Part shown: piece by piece, positions 13,620 to 21,133 of the stretch
How positions within the stretch are numbered: position 1 is the stretch's first letter
Layout: every line of letters starts with the position of its first letter
IMG/VR virus record: IMGVR_UViG_3300029448_000530
Span: 1 to 21,133 of that record
Length of the DNA stretch: 21,133 bases
From: a virus
Direction: 5' to 3' (one strand)
Notes under the pieces: model-generated
Databases searched by the model: none
Told to the model about the DNA's origin: nothing
The model's input: only the letters and a program-made list of their open reading frames with translations
Made by a program: the position numbers and the translations under genes

Positions 13620-16010
13620 ATGGCTAAAAAACAAACATTAAAAAGTTTACTTGGAGTCTCTGATGACCGCGTAGAGGTAGAATTAAACTTACCTAAGCCA
13701 CGCCTTCAAAACACTATACAACGTGCGGGCGCGTACAGCACCGCTTTTGTTGCGCCTCCAAAAACAAACAACTTACAACGAATTGCAGATGCTTTAGGAA
13801 AAATTAATCCTATTATCAGTGATTATCGGGATGCAAAAAACTTAGGAAAAGAAGCCGAGATTACTGAAGGCGAAGCGGGTGTTCTTGAATTTAAAAACTT
13901 TCTTGCTGGAGCAGACCAAGAAACTAAAGACAAAGCCCTGAAAGACCTAATGTCTCAGCAAGATAAGACACGAGCCGACATCGATAAATATTTTCGGAAC
14001 GAATACGGACTAAACCCGTTGGCTTCTATAAGAGCTCAAAAACTTTTAGGTGCATCTAAAGAAGCTGAGTTTTTAGCGTACCGCAATAAAAAGGTACAAG
14101 AGTACCAAACTAATAATATTAAAACTACAGGTAAACTTCCTACAAAAGAAGATGTACAATCGTTTGTTTACGGTTTATCGGATGCTTTTCTTGAAGAAGA
14201 AGGAATACAACTAACAAAAGGCTCTCTGGCACACCAAGGGTTTATGACTTCTATCATGGAGCAAACAGGGCAAGATATTGCTACGCTTGAAACCACCTTT
14301 GCAGACTACCATAAAACAAATGTAGCTATACCCCTTGTATCTTCGAGTATAATTCAAGGGATGGAAAAGTATAGCGACAACCCTAAGAAAGCCTTAGAAT
14401 TTGTTACACAAGCTTGGAAAGACACAGGAATGTTTGATACAGAAGACCAAGCTCAAGTTCTTAAAAGTGCGTTTGCGTTAATTCCTGCGGAAAACTTAGA
14501 CGAAGCAGATGAATTTTTAGAGCTGTTAGCTGACAATATAAAAATTGGTAATCAGTCATTTAGAGACGCTAGTGCTGTCTTTAATGCCATTGAAGATGAC
14601 ATCGAAGACCGTTTTGAAGCCTTTCAAAAAGACGAAGATATAAAACTACGTAAAGAAACTGATACCACAATTGCTGAGTATCGCACAAATGTTAGAACGT
14701 TGATTTCTTCCGGAAAAGGCACCGAAGCAGTAAAATTCCTCGCCGAAGAAGAAGAAAACCTTAGGGAAGAAATTGGAGAACGCAAACCAACTGAGTATGA
14801 AAATGAAATATTAAATTCCTTGTTTGAACAACGCTTAAGCATTTCGCAACTAGAAGACCAAATACATTTAGACATAGAAAAACGTTCTGGTTTAGGTATC
14901 AATCGTACTAATGGGTTAATGGGTCGAGGAGCTACCCAAGGTAAAAGCAATTTTGATAAACAACACCCAGAGCTTGCAACAATAATAGCAGGATTGGACA
15001 TAAACCAACCTTCGTTTTCATACAACTTTAATTCAGGCGAAATGGAGTTAGAACTTGAAGGGTTTCACACAATGCAACCTGCTGTTCAAGCTTGGTTAAC
15101 AGCAAAAGACAACGCTTTAAACACAGTGTTACAAGAAGGAATTATTGACCCACAACTACAAGGAAAAAGATTTGGTGAGTTAATGGTCGAACATGATAAA
15201 GCGTTTGTAGCTGATTTAGAACAAGCGTCTTATAATTATTACTACGGACTAGCGACCCAAACACGTTTAGAACAAAATCAACAAGCCGCTACATCTAATA
15301 AAGAACTTATGGAGGCTACTGCTGAAACACTCTTTGATGACAAAGGTCAAATAACAGGGAAAGCATTGGGAGAAATAAGAAAGGTTTACAATGAAGCCAA
15401 CATTGGATTTTTTAACCAAACACAAGAACTAGACCAAAACGAAGCACAAACATTTTACACATACGGAATGGCTATTAATGGTTTACCAGACGGGGATGAA
15501 AAAAATACAAAACAAGCTCAATGGAATAAAACACATGCCCAAATTATTCAAAACTCGCGGGCTAAAAGACAATCATTAATAGACCAAGCAAACAAAATCG
15601 CTTTACCTCCTATTCAACAAGATTTTGGCTTTAGAGGTGGTTCTGGACGTGCTGTAGTCGGCGAACGAGACGCGATACGAATACAAGAAAATTCAGTTGC
15701 GCGTCAAAACAACTTTATGTCATCAAAGTCACAAGAATTTGCGGACGCTCTTCGATTTGAAACATTTACGCAGGACGAAACATTAAACTTATTACGAACA
15801 GGAAACGCAAGCGGAAACATAACCAAAGAACTGTATCACTCAAGTGGGTTTAGACTTCCGCCTAACTTCTTTTCTCCGCAAAACTTTGTTCAAATTTCCG
15901 GATTAGACGCTAACAGTAAAACAACTCAAGAAATTGCTCGTTTAATGAATATGAAAGTTGAAGATTTAATCGCGAACCAAAAAGACATAGCTGAAATGAG
16001 AGACCAATAA
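13620..16010 (+). CDS. Internal virion protein C (gp15-like)
   Basis: This 796-residue protein compares with 747 for T7 gp15, which with gp16 forms the periplasmic and inner-membrane part of the ejection channel. The assignment rests mainly on position and size. The sequence is largely helical, charged and Gln-rich, with no membrane helix. N-terminal residues about 30-85 (NTIQRAGAYSTAF, LQRIADALGKINPIISDYRD) resemble the start of gp15-type core proteins. It starts immediately after the gp14 stop with a strong GGGAGGG site and ends one base before the gp16-like ATG. Sequence divergence from T7 is high, so an equivalent ejection protein of another lineage cannot be excluded. Confidence 0.75.
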   Translation: MAKKQTLKSLLGVSDDRVEVELNLPKPRLQNTIQRAGAYSTAFVAPPKTNNLQRIADALGKINPIISDYRDAKNLGKEAEITEGEAGVLEFKNFLAGADQETKDKALKDLMSQQDKTRADIDKYFRNEYGLNPLASIRAQKLLGASKEAEFLAYRNKKVQEYQTNNIKTTGKLPTKEDVQSFVYGLSDAFLEEEGIQLTKGSLAHQGFMTSIMEQTGQDIATLETTFADYHKTNVAIPLVSSSIIQGMEKYSDNPKKALEFVTQAWKDTGMFDTEDQAQVLKSAFALIPAENLDEADEFLELLADNIKIGNQSFRDASAVFNAIEDDIEDRFEAFQKDEDIKLRKETDTTIAEYRTNVRTLISSGKGTEAVKFLAEEEENLREEIGERKPTEYENEILNSLFEQRLSISQLEDQIHLDIEKRSGLGINRTNGLMGRGATQGKSNFDKQHPELATIIAGLDINQPSFSYNFNSGEMELELEGFHTMQPAVQAWLTAKDNALNTVLQEGIIDPQLQGKRFGELMVEHDKAFVADLEQASYNYYYGLATQTRLEQNQQAATSNKELMEATAETLFDDKGQITGKALGEIRKVYNEANIGFFNQTQELDQNEAQTFYTYGMAINGLPDGDEKNTKQAQWNKTHAQIIQNSRAKRQSLIDQANKIALPPIQQDFGFRGGSGRAVVGERDAIRIQENSVARQNNFMSSKSQEFADALRFETFTQDETLNLLRTGNASGNITKELYHSSGFRLPPNFFSPQNFVQISGLDANSKTTQEIARLMNMKVEDLIANQKDIAEMRDQ

Positions 16011-16011
16011 T

Positions 16012-19000
16012 ATGGGAATATTTGACGAAACCGCTGAAAACCTTGCAAAAGGAGCAGTAAAATCTGCCGCCCCTGTTGACAAGAAGGAAAAACCAAATGC
16101 ACTTAAAGATATTGCTTTAGCGGTTCCTAGAGGTATTGAAGGATTTGCGCAGAGTATATACAACTTAGGTGATGCTGTAGTTGGTGACGCCCTTCCCGAC
16201 TATAACGAAAGATTTTTAGGACGCTCAGAAACGATGGTAGGTGGATTCGTCGAGGGAGCAACGCAGTTTATGACGGGCTTTGTACCTATCATGGGGGCAA
16301 TGGGCAAAGCTGGAAAAATTGCGACTCTTTCTAATAAAACTAAAGGAGCCGCTGGGTTACTTGCTAAAGGTCAGAACCATTTAAAGCCAGAGATGTTAGG
16401 AGCTATTTCAAAGCTAAAACCTAAACAAAGACTCGCTTTACAAACTATAGGTGCGTCAGCCGCCACGGATTTCTTAGCCTTTGATGCTCAAGAAGAAAGG
16501 CTTGCAGATTTAATACAACAATTTCCTGCCCTACAAAACCCCGTAGCTGAGTTTTTACAAGCAGACGACACAGACGGACAAATTGAAGGACGCCTTAAGA
16601 ACGTATTAGAAGGTTTGTTTATTGAAGCAGGTATTGGAGCTATTGCAGTGCCCTTTCTCAAAGGTATTAAGCTAATTAAGAACCGTAATAAAAAGATGGC
16701 TAACGGCATGGACAAAACCGAAGCTACTGAAAGTTCTCTTAAAGAAACTGATTTAACCGAAGACGAAGTTACATATAATTACATTACTCGCGAAGAAGCT
16801 CGTATGGACCGAGCAGAAGAAGACGCACTAATAGACGAAATGGGTGGAGACTACGAAAGCCCCTTTTCACGTGAAGGGCGCAAACCAGAAAATACAGATT
16901 TTCGTGAAGAGGCTAATGTCTCTGCTGATACTCCTGTAGATGAGAATGGTGTTGTACTCCCTCCTGAAGAACGTGAGTTGCCTGAGATGCCTATAGATTC
17001 AACTAAACCTATGCGTCTTAATCCAGATGACGACCCTAACCCTTTCGTAGACCCAAGCGACAAGCCGTCAGCTTTAGAACAAAACGCCGAATTTAATCAA
17101 GCACGCGCACAACGTGAAGCGGACGAAACAAAAACACCTACAACAGAAGAAGTAGACGGAGAGATACGCAGAGAAAATGACCTGTACAACGAAGTTAGAA
17201 AAGTTGTTACTAAAGTTCTAGATGACGCTGATACAATTAACGGCGGCTCCCAAGCTATTAAAAGTGCTTATCGCGGCTTCCGTACTACCAGTGAAAGAGC
17301 TGTTTTTGCTAAAGCGTTAGCGGAAGAACGGTTAGCTCGTCAAAAGAAAGCGGGTACAATACCTGAGACAAACGCTGAAGAGTTAACAACCGTTTCTACA
17401 GAACGTATGGACATCATGGGACAAGGTGAACCTAACAAGGTTGCGGCTCACTTAGCACGTCTTAAAAAAGGTGAAAACTCTACGGCAAAACTAGCGGAGT
17501 TTAGAGAAGAACAAAATGTTCTTTTTGAAGTTCAAGAGTTTGCCGCTGAAAATGTTACAGATGCCGCCCGCGCTTTCAGGCTTGCGAAAGAAAATGACGC
17601 TAAGTTTGATTCAGGTGGTGTGGAAAAAGCCCGAACTGAATTATTTATTGCACTAGAACAACTTACTGAAGCACAACAACTCTGGGCTGAATATGGTAGA
17701 GAGTTCTCTCTCGGTCTACTTGCTCGTAAGTTTCTTTATAAAAAAGGACATAAACGGCTAGGCGGTCGAGATGCTATTAAAGACAAACGACAAGGATTTG
17801 ACTTTGATAACCCAGAGATGGCTACAAAAGAAGCTATGGAAGAGTATCGTGACCGTATGCGCGGTTCAATGAACGAAGATAAAATGATTAACATTCTTAT
17901 TGCCGCTAGAGACGGTACCGATTTAAAACAACAGGTAGAAGCTATGGCTAAACTAAACGCCAAGCAAAGAGTAAGCCGCGGATTTGATATGGCTAAAGAA
18001 TATTGGATTAACTCATTATTAAGTGGTCCATCTACACAACTTGTTAACGTAATGGGTAACTCTCTTACTATGGCGATACGAAATGCCGAAGTAGTTGTAG
18101 GAGCCGCCATGCGTGGTGATATGAGTATTGTTAGAGCTAATTTAGATTTTTCATATTACATGGAATCTATTCAAGAAGCGTGGGCATTAACTAAGAAAAC
18201 GATGATAAAGAACGAGGCGCAGACTATTCCTGACCGCCGCGCTTTTCTCGAAACTAACTTTGACCGACGCGCAATAACAGCTAAAAACGCAGGTTTAGAT
18301 GACGACTCTACTCTTGGTAGAGCAGTAAATTGGATGGGTAATTTTGTTGGACTCCCTTCACGTTTCTTATTGTCAGGGGATGAGTTCTTTAAAGCTTTAA
18401 ACTACCGCCACTATGTTCGTACGGATTTAGCTGTAAAAGGTTATGATAAAGGGTTAAGAGGCAAGGAGTTAGCCGATTATGTAGAAACAAGGCACCAAGC
18501 GTCTATAACAAAACAAGGTGCTATGTACAACGAAGATTCTTTGTATCGTGAAGCCCAGCGCGCGGCAGACGAAACTGTTTCTAAAAAATATGGAACTAAA
18601 GGTCTTCAACATACAGAACGTCGCGCATTTGTTGATAAATACATGGAAGACAATCGCACTAAAATGGAAGGGTTTAATGAAACCCAACGTGAAGACCTAC
18701 TAGAGAGAGCAAAAACAGCAACCCTAGTAAACACACACACCCAAGACGCTAAGTTTGGGAGCCTTAAAGAAATAACAAAGATTGTTAATGACAACCCGTT
18801 ACTAACATTTGTTGTTCCTTTTATCCGTACCCCCGCAAACATTCTGAAGTTTGGTTTAGGTCGTACAGGAATAAAATTAGCCGATGTAAAAGGCTATAAG
18901 CAAATGGGTGAATTAAGAGCCTCGGAATTAAAAGCTAAAGAACTTAATCAAGTGTTTGAAATGGGAGACCGTAGAAAAATTGCAGAAATGAATGGACAGC

Positions 19001-19998
19001 TTTCTACTGCCGCTACAATGACCAGCTTGGCTTTGTGGTACGCCTACACTAACAAAGATTTTATTTCTGGATATGGTCCCCGAGACCCCGAAGAACGGGA
19101 ACTTTGGAAAAATGCCGGTAACCAAGAATACTCAATTAAGGTAGGAAACACCAACTACAGTTACCAACGACTAGACCCGTTTGCCACAATGCTCGGTGTT
19201 TATGCAGACTTAATCGAAGGTTCCAATAGTGGAGAACTTGACGGAGACAAAGCTTCTAATGTATTTGCTTTACTTGCGCTTACCTTCCAAAACAATATTA
19301 CTAACAAATCTTATGTGCAAGGTATCGACAACTTATTTCAAGTTATGCGCGACCCAATGAAAAATGGTAAACGTTTTGTTGGCAACATAGCCGCTGGTTT
19401 TGTGCCTAATGTACTTAACCAAGGAATGAATTACCAAGAAGGACGACTGTTACGTGAAACACGAGGGACTCTGGACTATTTATTAAAACGAACGCCAGTA
19501 TTAAATCAACGCTTAATGCCTAAACGTAATTTGTTTGGGGAAGCCATGACAATGCCTAGTAGCGGATTAGACGGTGTTCTTAACCCTATCTATCGTAAGG
19601 AAATATCTACCGATTTAGTTGACCACGAGTTTGCTAACTTAGGTCACGGGTTTAGTAAACCAACTGACAAACTATTTGGTGAGATTAATATGCACGATTT
19701 TACAAACGAAGATGGGCAAACAGCCTACGACCGTATGTTAGAACTCAGCGGAACCACTAAAATTAATGGACAAACTCAAAAGGAAGCCTTGAGAAAGCTT
19801 ATTCAACAACCAACGTATCAAGCAATGCCAATGGGTGATGATGACGACACAGGGACTAAAAGCCCTCGTGTTAAAGCTATACAACGTATTCAAAAAGCCT
19901 ACAGACGTAAAGCTAAATCACAAACGCTACAAGAATTTGACGAGTTAAGGAATGCGTATTCCACTCATCTTGTTAATAAAAAACAATACTTAAACTAA
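16012..19998 (+). CDS. Internal virion / ejection protein D (gp16-like), without visible transglycosylase domain
   Basis: Its 1328 residues are nearly the length of T7 gp16 (1318). The N terminus is Gly/Ala-rich with hydrophobic segments at about residues 80-110 (MVGGFVEGATQFMTGFVPIM) and 200-225 (LEGLFIEAGIGAIAVPFL). Residues 240-480 are acidic and charged, possibly disordered. The C-terminal 650 residues have a pattern I recognise from large phage ejection or polyvalent proteins: VVPFIRTPANILKFGLGRTG, DFISGYGPRDPEERELWKNA and NYSYQRLDPFATMLG. T7 gp16 carries a lysozyme-type domain at its N terminus; I find no Glu plus GxxQI arrangement here. The gene is last of the ejection cluster. Assignment is by size, order and C-terminal pattern. 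Confidence 0.8.
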   Translation: MGIFDETAENLAKGAVKSAAPVDKKEKPNALKDIALAVPRGIEGFAQSIYNLGDAVVGDALPDYNERFLGRSETMVGGFVEGATQFMTGFVPIMGAMGKAGKIATLSNKTKGAAGLLAKGQNHLKPEMLGAISKLKPKQRLALQTIGASAATDFLAFDAQEERLADLIQQFPALQNPVAEFLQADDTDGQIEGRLKNVLEGLFIEAGIGAIAVPFLKGIKLIKNRNKKMANGMDKTEATESSLKETDLTEDEVTYNYITREEARMDRAEEDALIDEMGGDYESPFSREGRKPENTDFREEANVSADTPVDENGVVLPPEERELPEMPIDSTKPMRLNPDDDPNPFVDPSDKPSALEQNAEFNQARAQREADETKTPTTEEVDGEIRRENDLYNEVRKVVTKVLDDADTINGGSQAIKSAYRGFRTTSERAVFAKALAEERLARQKKAGTIPETNAEELTTVSTERMDIMGQGEPNKVAAHLARLKKGENSTAKLAEFREEQNVLFEVQEFAAENVTDAARAFRLAKENDAKFDSGGVEKARTELFIALEQLTEAQQLWAEYGREFSLGLLARKFLYKKGHKRLGGRDAIKDKRQGFDFDNPEMATKEAMEEYRDRMRGSMNEDKMINILIAARDGTDLKQQVEAMAKLNAKQRVSRGFDMAKEYWINSLLSGPSTQLVNVMGNSLTMAIRNAEVVVGAAMRGDMSIVRANLDFSYYMESIQEAWALTKKTMIKNEAQTIPDRRAFLETNFDRRAITAKNAGLDDDSTLGRAVNWMGNFVGLPSRFLLSGDEFFKALNYRHYVRTDLAVKGYDKGLRGKELADYVETRHQASITKQGAMYNEDSLYREAQRAADETVSKKYGTKGLQHTERRAFVDKYMEDNRTKMEGFNETQREDLLERAKTATLVNTHTQDAKFGSLKEITKIVNDNPLLTFVVPFIRTPANILKFGLGRTGIKLADVKGYKQMGELRASELKAKELNQVFEMGDRRKIAEMNGQLSTAATMTSLALWYAYTNKDFISGYGPRDPEERELWKNAGNQEYSIKVGNTNYSYQRLDPFATMLGVYADLIEGSNSGELDGDKASNVFALLALTFQNNITNKSYVQGIDNLFQVMRDPMKNGKRFVGNIAAGFVPNVLNQGMNYQEGRLLRETRGTLDYLLKRTPVLNQRLMPKRNLFGEAMTMPSSGLDGVLNPIYRKEISTDLVDHEFANLGHGFSKPTDKLFGEINMHDFTNEDGQTAYDRMLELSGTTKINGQTQKEALRKLIQQPTYQAMPMGDDDDTGTKSPRVKAIQRIQKAYRRKAKSQTLQEFDELRNAYSTHLVNKKQYLN

Positions 19999-19999
19999 G

Positions 20000-20158
20000 A
20001 TGGACTCCCAACACATACCCCCAATAGTAGGCACAATCGGAATGCTCGGTTCATTCACGATTGGAGAAATCAATGAACTCGTCGGTATAGCCGTCGGTGT
20101 AACAACTTTAGTGTACCTAGTGGTACGCATAGCTAAGGAGATAAATAATAAGAAATGA
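20000..20158 (+). CDS. Holin-position small membrane protein (gp17.5-like)
   Basis: ATG at 20000, one base after the gp16-like stop; TGA at 20156-20158 overlapping the terminase ATG (ATGA). The 52-residue product begins MDSQHIPPIVGTIGMLGSF. It has one clear membrane helix at about residues 27-46 (ELVGIAVGVTTLVYLVVRI), preceded by a weakly hydrophobic Gly-rich segment, and ends with a basic tail (AKEINNKK). T7 gene 17.5, the class II holin of 67 residues, occupies the same place directly before the small terminase gene. Size, charge and position support a holin or holin-like role. With only one clear helix it might instead modulate the 3TM holin at 4003-4428. Confidence 0.65.
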   Translation: MDSQHIPPIVGTIGMLGSFTIGEINELVGIAVGVTTLVYLVVRIAKEINNKK

Positions 20159-20412
20159 GTAAAGAAACGGATAAGAAACTTCACAGTTTGCAGAGTATGC
20201 TTATTGATGAGTTTATTGGACGCATCCAGAGCGGAGAGGCTACTCCAAGTGACCTTAACGCGGCGAGACAATTACTCAAAGATAATGGTATTCACGCGGC
20301 TATGAAGCCTGACAACCCCCTAGCCAATCTGGTAGCAGGACTACCTTTCGACGATGAAAGTGACCGTGTTATTAAACGTGCGGAAGGAGTGATTAATGCG
20401 AAACTATCGTAA
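20155..20412 (+). CDS. Terminase small subunit (DNA maturase A, gp18-like)
   Basis: This 85-residue protein compares with 89 for T7 gp18. It would recognise concatemeric phage DNA and work with the large subunit in packaging. The N-terminal helical block LHSLQSMLIDEFIGRIQSGE followed by ATPSDLNAARQLLKDNGI (about residues 10-47) is the pattern of small terminases in T7-like marine phages. The C-terminal half (LANLVAGLPFDDESDRVI) is typical of the maturase A family. It starts inside the holin-position gene (ATGA) and overlaps the mini HNH gene by 17 bases. Context with gp19 confirms the packaging module. Confidence 0.85.
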   Translation: MSKETDKKLHSLQSMLIDEFIGRIQSGEATPSDLNAARQLLKDNGIHAAMKPDNPLANLVAGLPFDDESDRVIKRAEGVINAKLS

Positions 20413-20617
20413 GGAATACGATAATTACCACAGCAAAGCGAAACAAATAAAACGCCGAGCAGGACGTAATAAAGGACGTCGTTTGGCTGTTAAAAAGTAC
20501 GGCAAAGCCGCGCTGGCTGGTAAAGACGTTGACCACAAAGACCGCAACCCAATGAATAACGGGCGCAGAAATCTCCGCATCCAATCGAAAGCTAAGAATC
20601 GCTCCAGAAATGGCTAA
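20396..20617 (+). CDS. Mini HNH-type protein
   Basis: This 73-residue, very basic protein has a Lys/Arg-rich N-terminal half (KQIKRRAGRNKGRRLAVKKY). The C-terminal half carries DVDHKDRNPMNNGRRNLRIQ then SKAKNRSRNG. This fits the core of an HNH_3-type nuclease motif (DH, N-NN, NLR, N) with Asn in place of the last His. There are no zinc-binding Cys pairs. HNH proteins beside terminases are known to assist DNA cleavage at packaging in other phages (the HK97 gp74 type). Here the gene lies between the two terminase genes, which fits such a role, though it could also be a reduced homing-type remnant. It overlaps TerS by 17 bases, so it is well integrated in the operon. Confidence 0.75.
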   Translation: MRNYRKEYDNYHSKAKQIKRRAGRNKGRRLAVKKYGKAALAGKDVDHKDRNPMNNGRRNLRIQSKAKNRSRNG

Positions 20618-20645
20618 TTATAGAGGAAAATAAAAGGAAAATAAA

Positions 20646-20978
20646 ATGAAAACAGACAGAGATAAGTTAACGATAAAAAATAAAGCTAAAAAAGAAGATA
20701 AAAATGTAAAACGAGGAAGACGCGGGATGTCTTCGCAAGAGAAGGCATACTATACGGATTTTGCAAAAGCTGCAAGTACACCTGCCTTTAAAGCATTACA
20801 AAAGATGGTAGACAGTAAACGTAAGGCAGCTAAAAAAGTCGCTGAATCAAAGGGGTTAAAAGGTAAGAAAGCAACTGAATTTGTAAACACACAGATACAG
20901 CTCCTTTTTAAACAAAAAGACTTTAAAGCTTTAAATGCTAAGTCAGACATAAAATATACGGGACAGATAATAGACTAA
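20646..20978 (+). CDS. Hypothetical basic protein between terminase genes, 110 residues
   Basis: I do not recognise this protein. It is Lys-rich (roughly a quarter of residues). The N terminus is a charged, probably disordered segment (KNKAKKEDKNVKRGRRG), followed by helical stretches (TPAFKALQKMVDSKRKAAKK and ATEFVNTQIQLLFKQKDFKA). It has no membrane segment or known motif. The start has AAGGA seven bases upstream and a short 28-base A-rich leader (20618-20645), so it may be translated independently. It lies where T7 has 18.5 and 18.7 (spanin and accessory), but its lack of hydrophobic segments argues against a spanin. DNA binding in packaging is a guess from charge and place. Confidence 0.65.
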   Translation: MKTDRDKLTIKNKAKKEDKNVKRGRRGMSSQEKAYYTDFAKAASTPAFKALQKMVDSKRKAAKKVAESKGLKGKKATEFVNTQIQLLFKQKDFKALNAKSDIKYTGQIID

Positions 20979-20985
20979 GTAATTT

Positions 20986-21133
20986 ATGGCTGTACCGGAA
21001 CAGTTAAAGGACTTCAGGAACTTCTTGTTTCTCGTCTGGAAGGAACTAAACCTTCCTGAACCCACTCTTATTCAGTATGAAATCGCTGAGTATATGCAGA
21101 GTGGGGACAAACGTGCCATCATCGAAGGGTTTC
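20986..21133 (+). CDS. Terminase large subunit, N-terminal fragment (gp19-like; continues beyond window)
   Basis: ATG at 20986, open to the window end (49 codons). The visible part, with VPEQLKDFRNFLFLVWKELN, LPEPTLIQYEIAEYMQSGDK and RAIIEGF, closely follows the start of T7 gp19 (a FLFVLWKALNLPVPT-type opening, then NGDNKKFILQAF). The ATPase Walker A and nuclease domains would lie outside the window. This is the motor and nuclease that fills the capsid through the portal. Only seven bases separate it from the previous stop and no strong ribosome-binding site is visible, so coupling to the upstream gene is likely. Confidence 0.93.
   Translation, partial: MAVPEQLKDFRNFLFLVWKELNLPEPTLIQYEIAEYMQSGDKRAIIEGF

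Noticed and set aside
18469-18842. Several short ORFs on both strands inside the gp16-like gene
   Set aside because: No ribosome-binding sites, no family features, and full overlap with a long conserved structural gene.
20605-20650. TATAG-type sequence (ATTATAGAGGAAA) resembling the start of a T7-class promoter
   Set aside because: Only the last few positions match the T7 core. The other leaders (5370-5381, 6515-6533) share only A-rich sequence plus a ribosome-binding site, so no shared promoter consensus can be defined by eye.

Overview
The window is part of the late (structural, lysis and packaging) region of a T7-like podovirus, an autographivirus-type tailed phage. Every gene I can support is on the + strand. 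Genes are packed head to tail, mostly with TAATG or ATGA stop/start overlaps, and their order follows T7: portal (8), scaffold (9), major capsid (10), tail tubular A (11), tail tubular B (12), 13-, 14-, 15- and 16-like virion proteins, a holin-position peptide (17.5), small terminase (18) and large terminase (19, cut by the window end). Base composition is AT-rich. The small accessory proteins (a DUF6321-type basic protein, a mini HNH protein, a GTA-type holin) are of kinds I associate with marine phages. The exact host cannot be read from the sequence. I see no tRNA, CRISPR array, insertion sequence or integrase, and no geneless stretch longer than about 125 bases.

Region by region. Positions 1-1674 hold the 3' end of a probable fibre/adhesin-type protein and a string of short unknown genes. 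These include a 20-residue hydrophobic peptide and a 100-residue protein whose C terminus looks like a PEP-CTERM sorting signal. Positions 1671-4003 encode portal and scaffold. Positions 4003-5264 are an insertion relative to T7, between scaffold and capsid genes: a 3TM-type holin, a signal-bearing lytic-transglycosylase-like protein with no canonical start codon, and two very basic small proteins. A 124-base noncoding leader with a hairpin precedes the capsid gene (5389-6456), which is followed by a strong intrinsic terminator (6473-6515). Positions 6536-12585 encode the two tail-tube proteins, and 12578-19998 the gp13- to gp16-like internal virion proteins. Positions 20000-21133 hold a holin-position peptide, TerS, a mini HNH protein, a basic unknown protein and the start of TerL.

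The standout feature is the tail tubular A gene. It is about five times the T7 gp11 length. It contains two gp11-like domains separated by about 80 consecutive heptads (560 residues) with no break in register, and a short module is repeated on each side of the rod. No gp17-type tail fibre gene lies between gp16 and the terminase genes. The rod may therefore be a long tail appendage built into the adaptor ring; this is inference. The second notable point is the lysis module inside the head genes. Its transglycosylase-like domain carries its catalytic motifs entirely upstream of the first ATG, which implies an AUU start or a frameshift from the holin gene.
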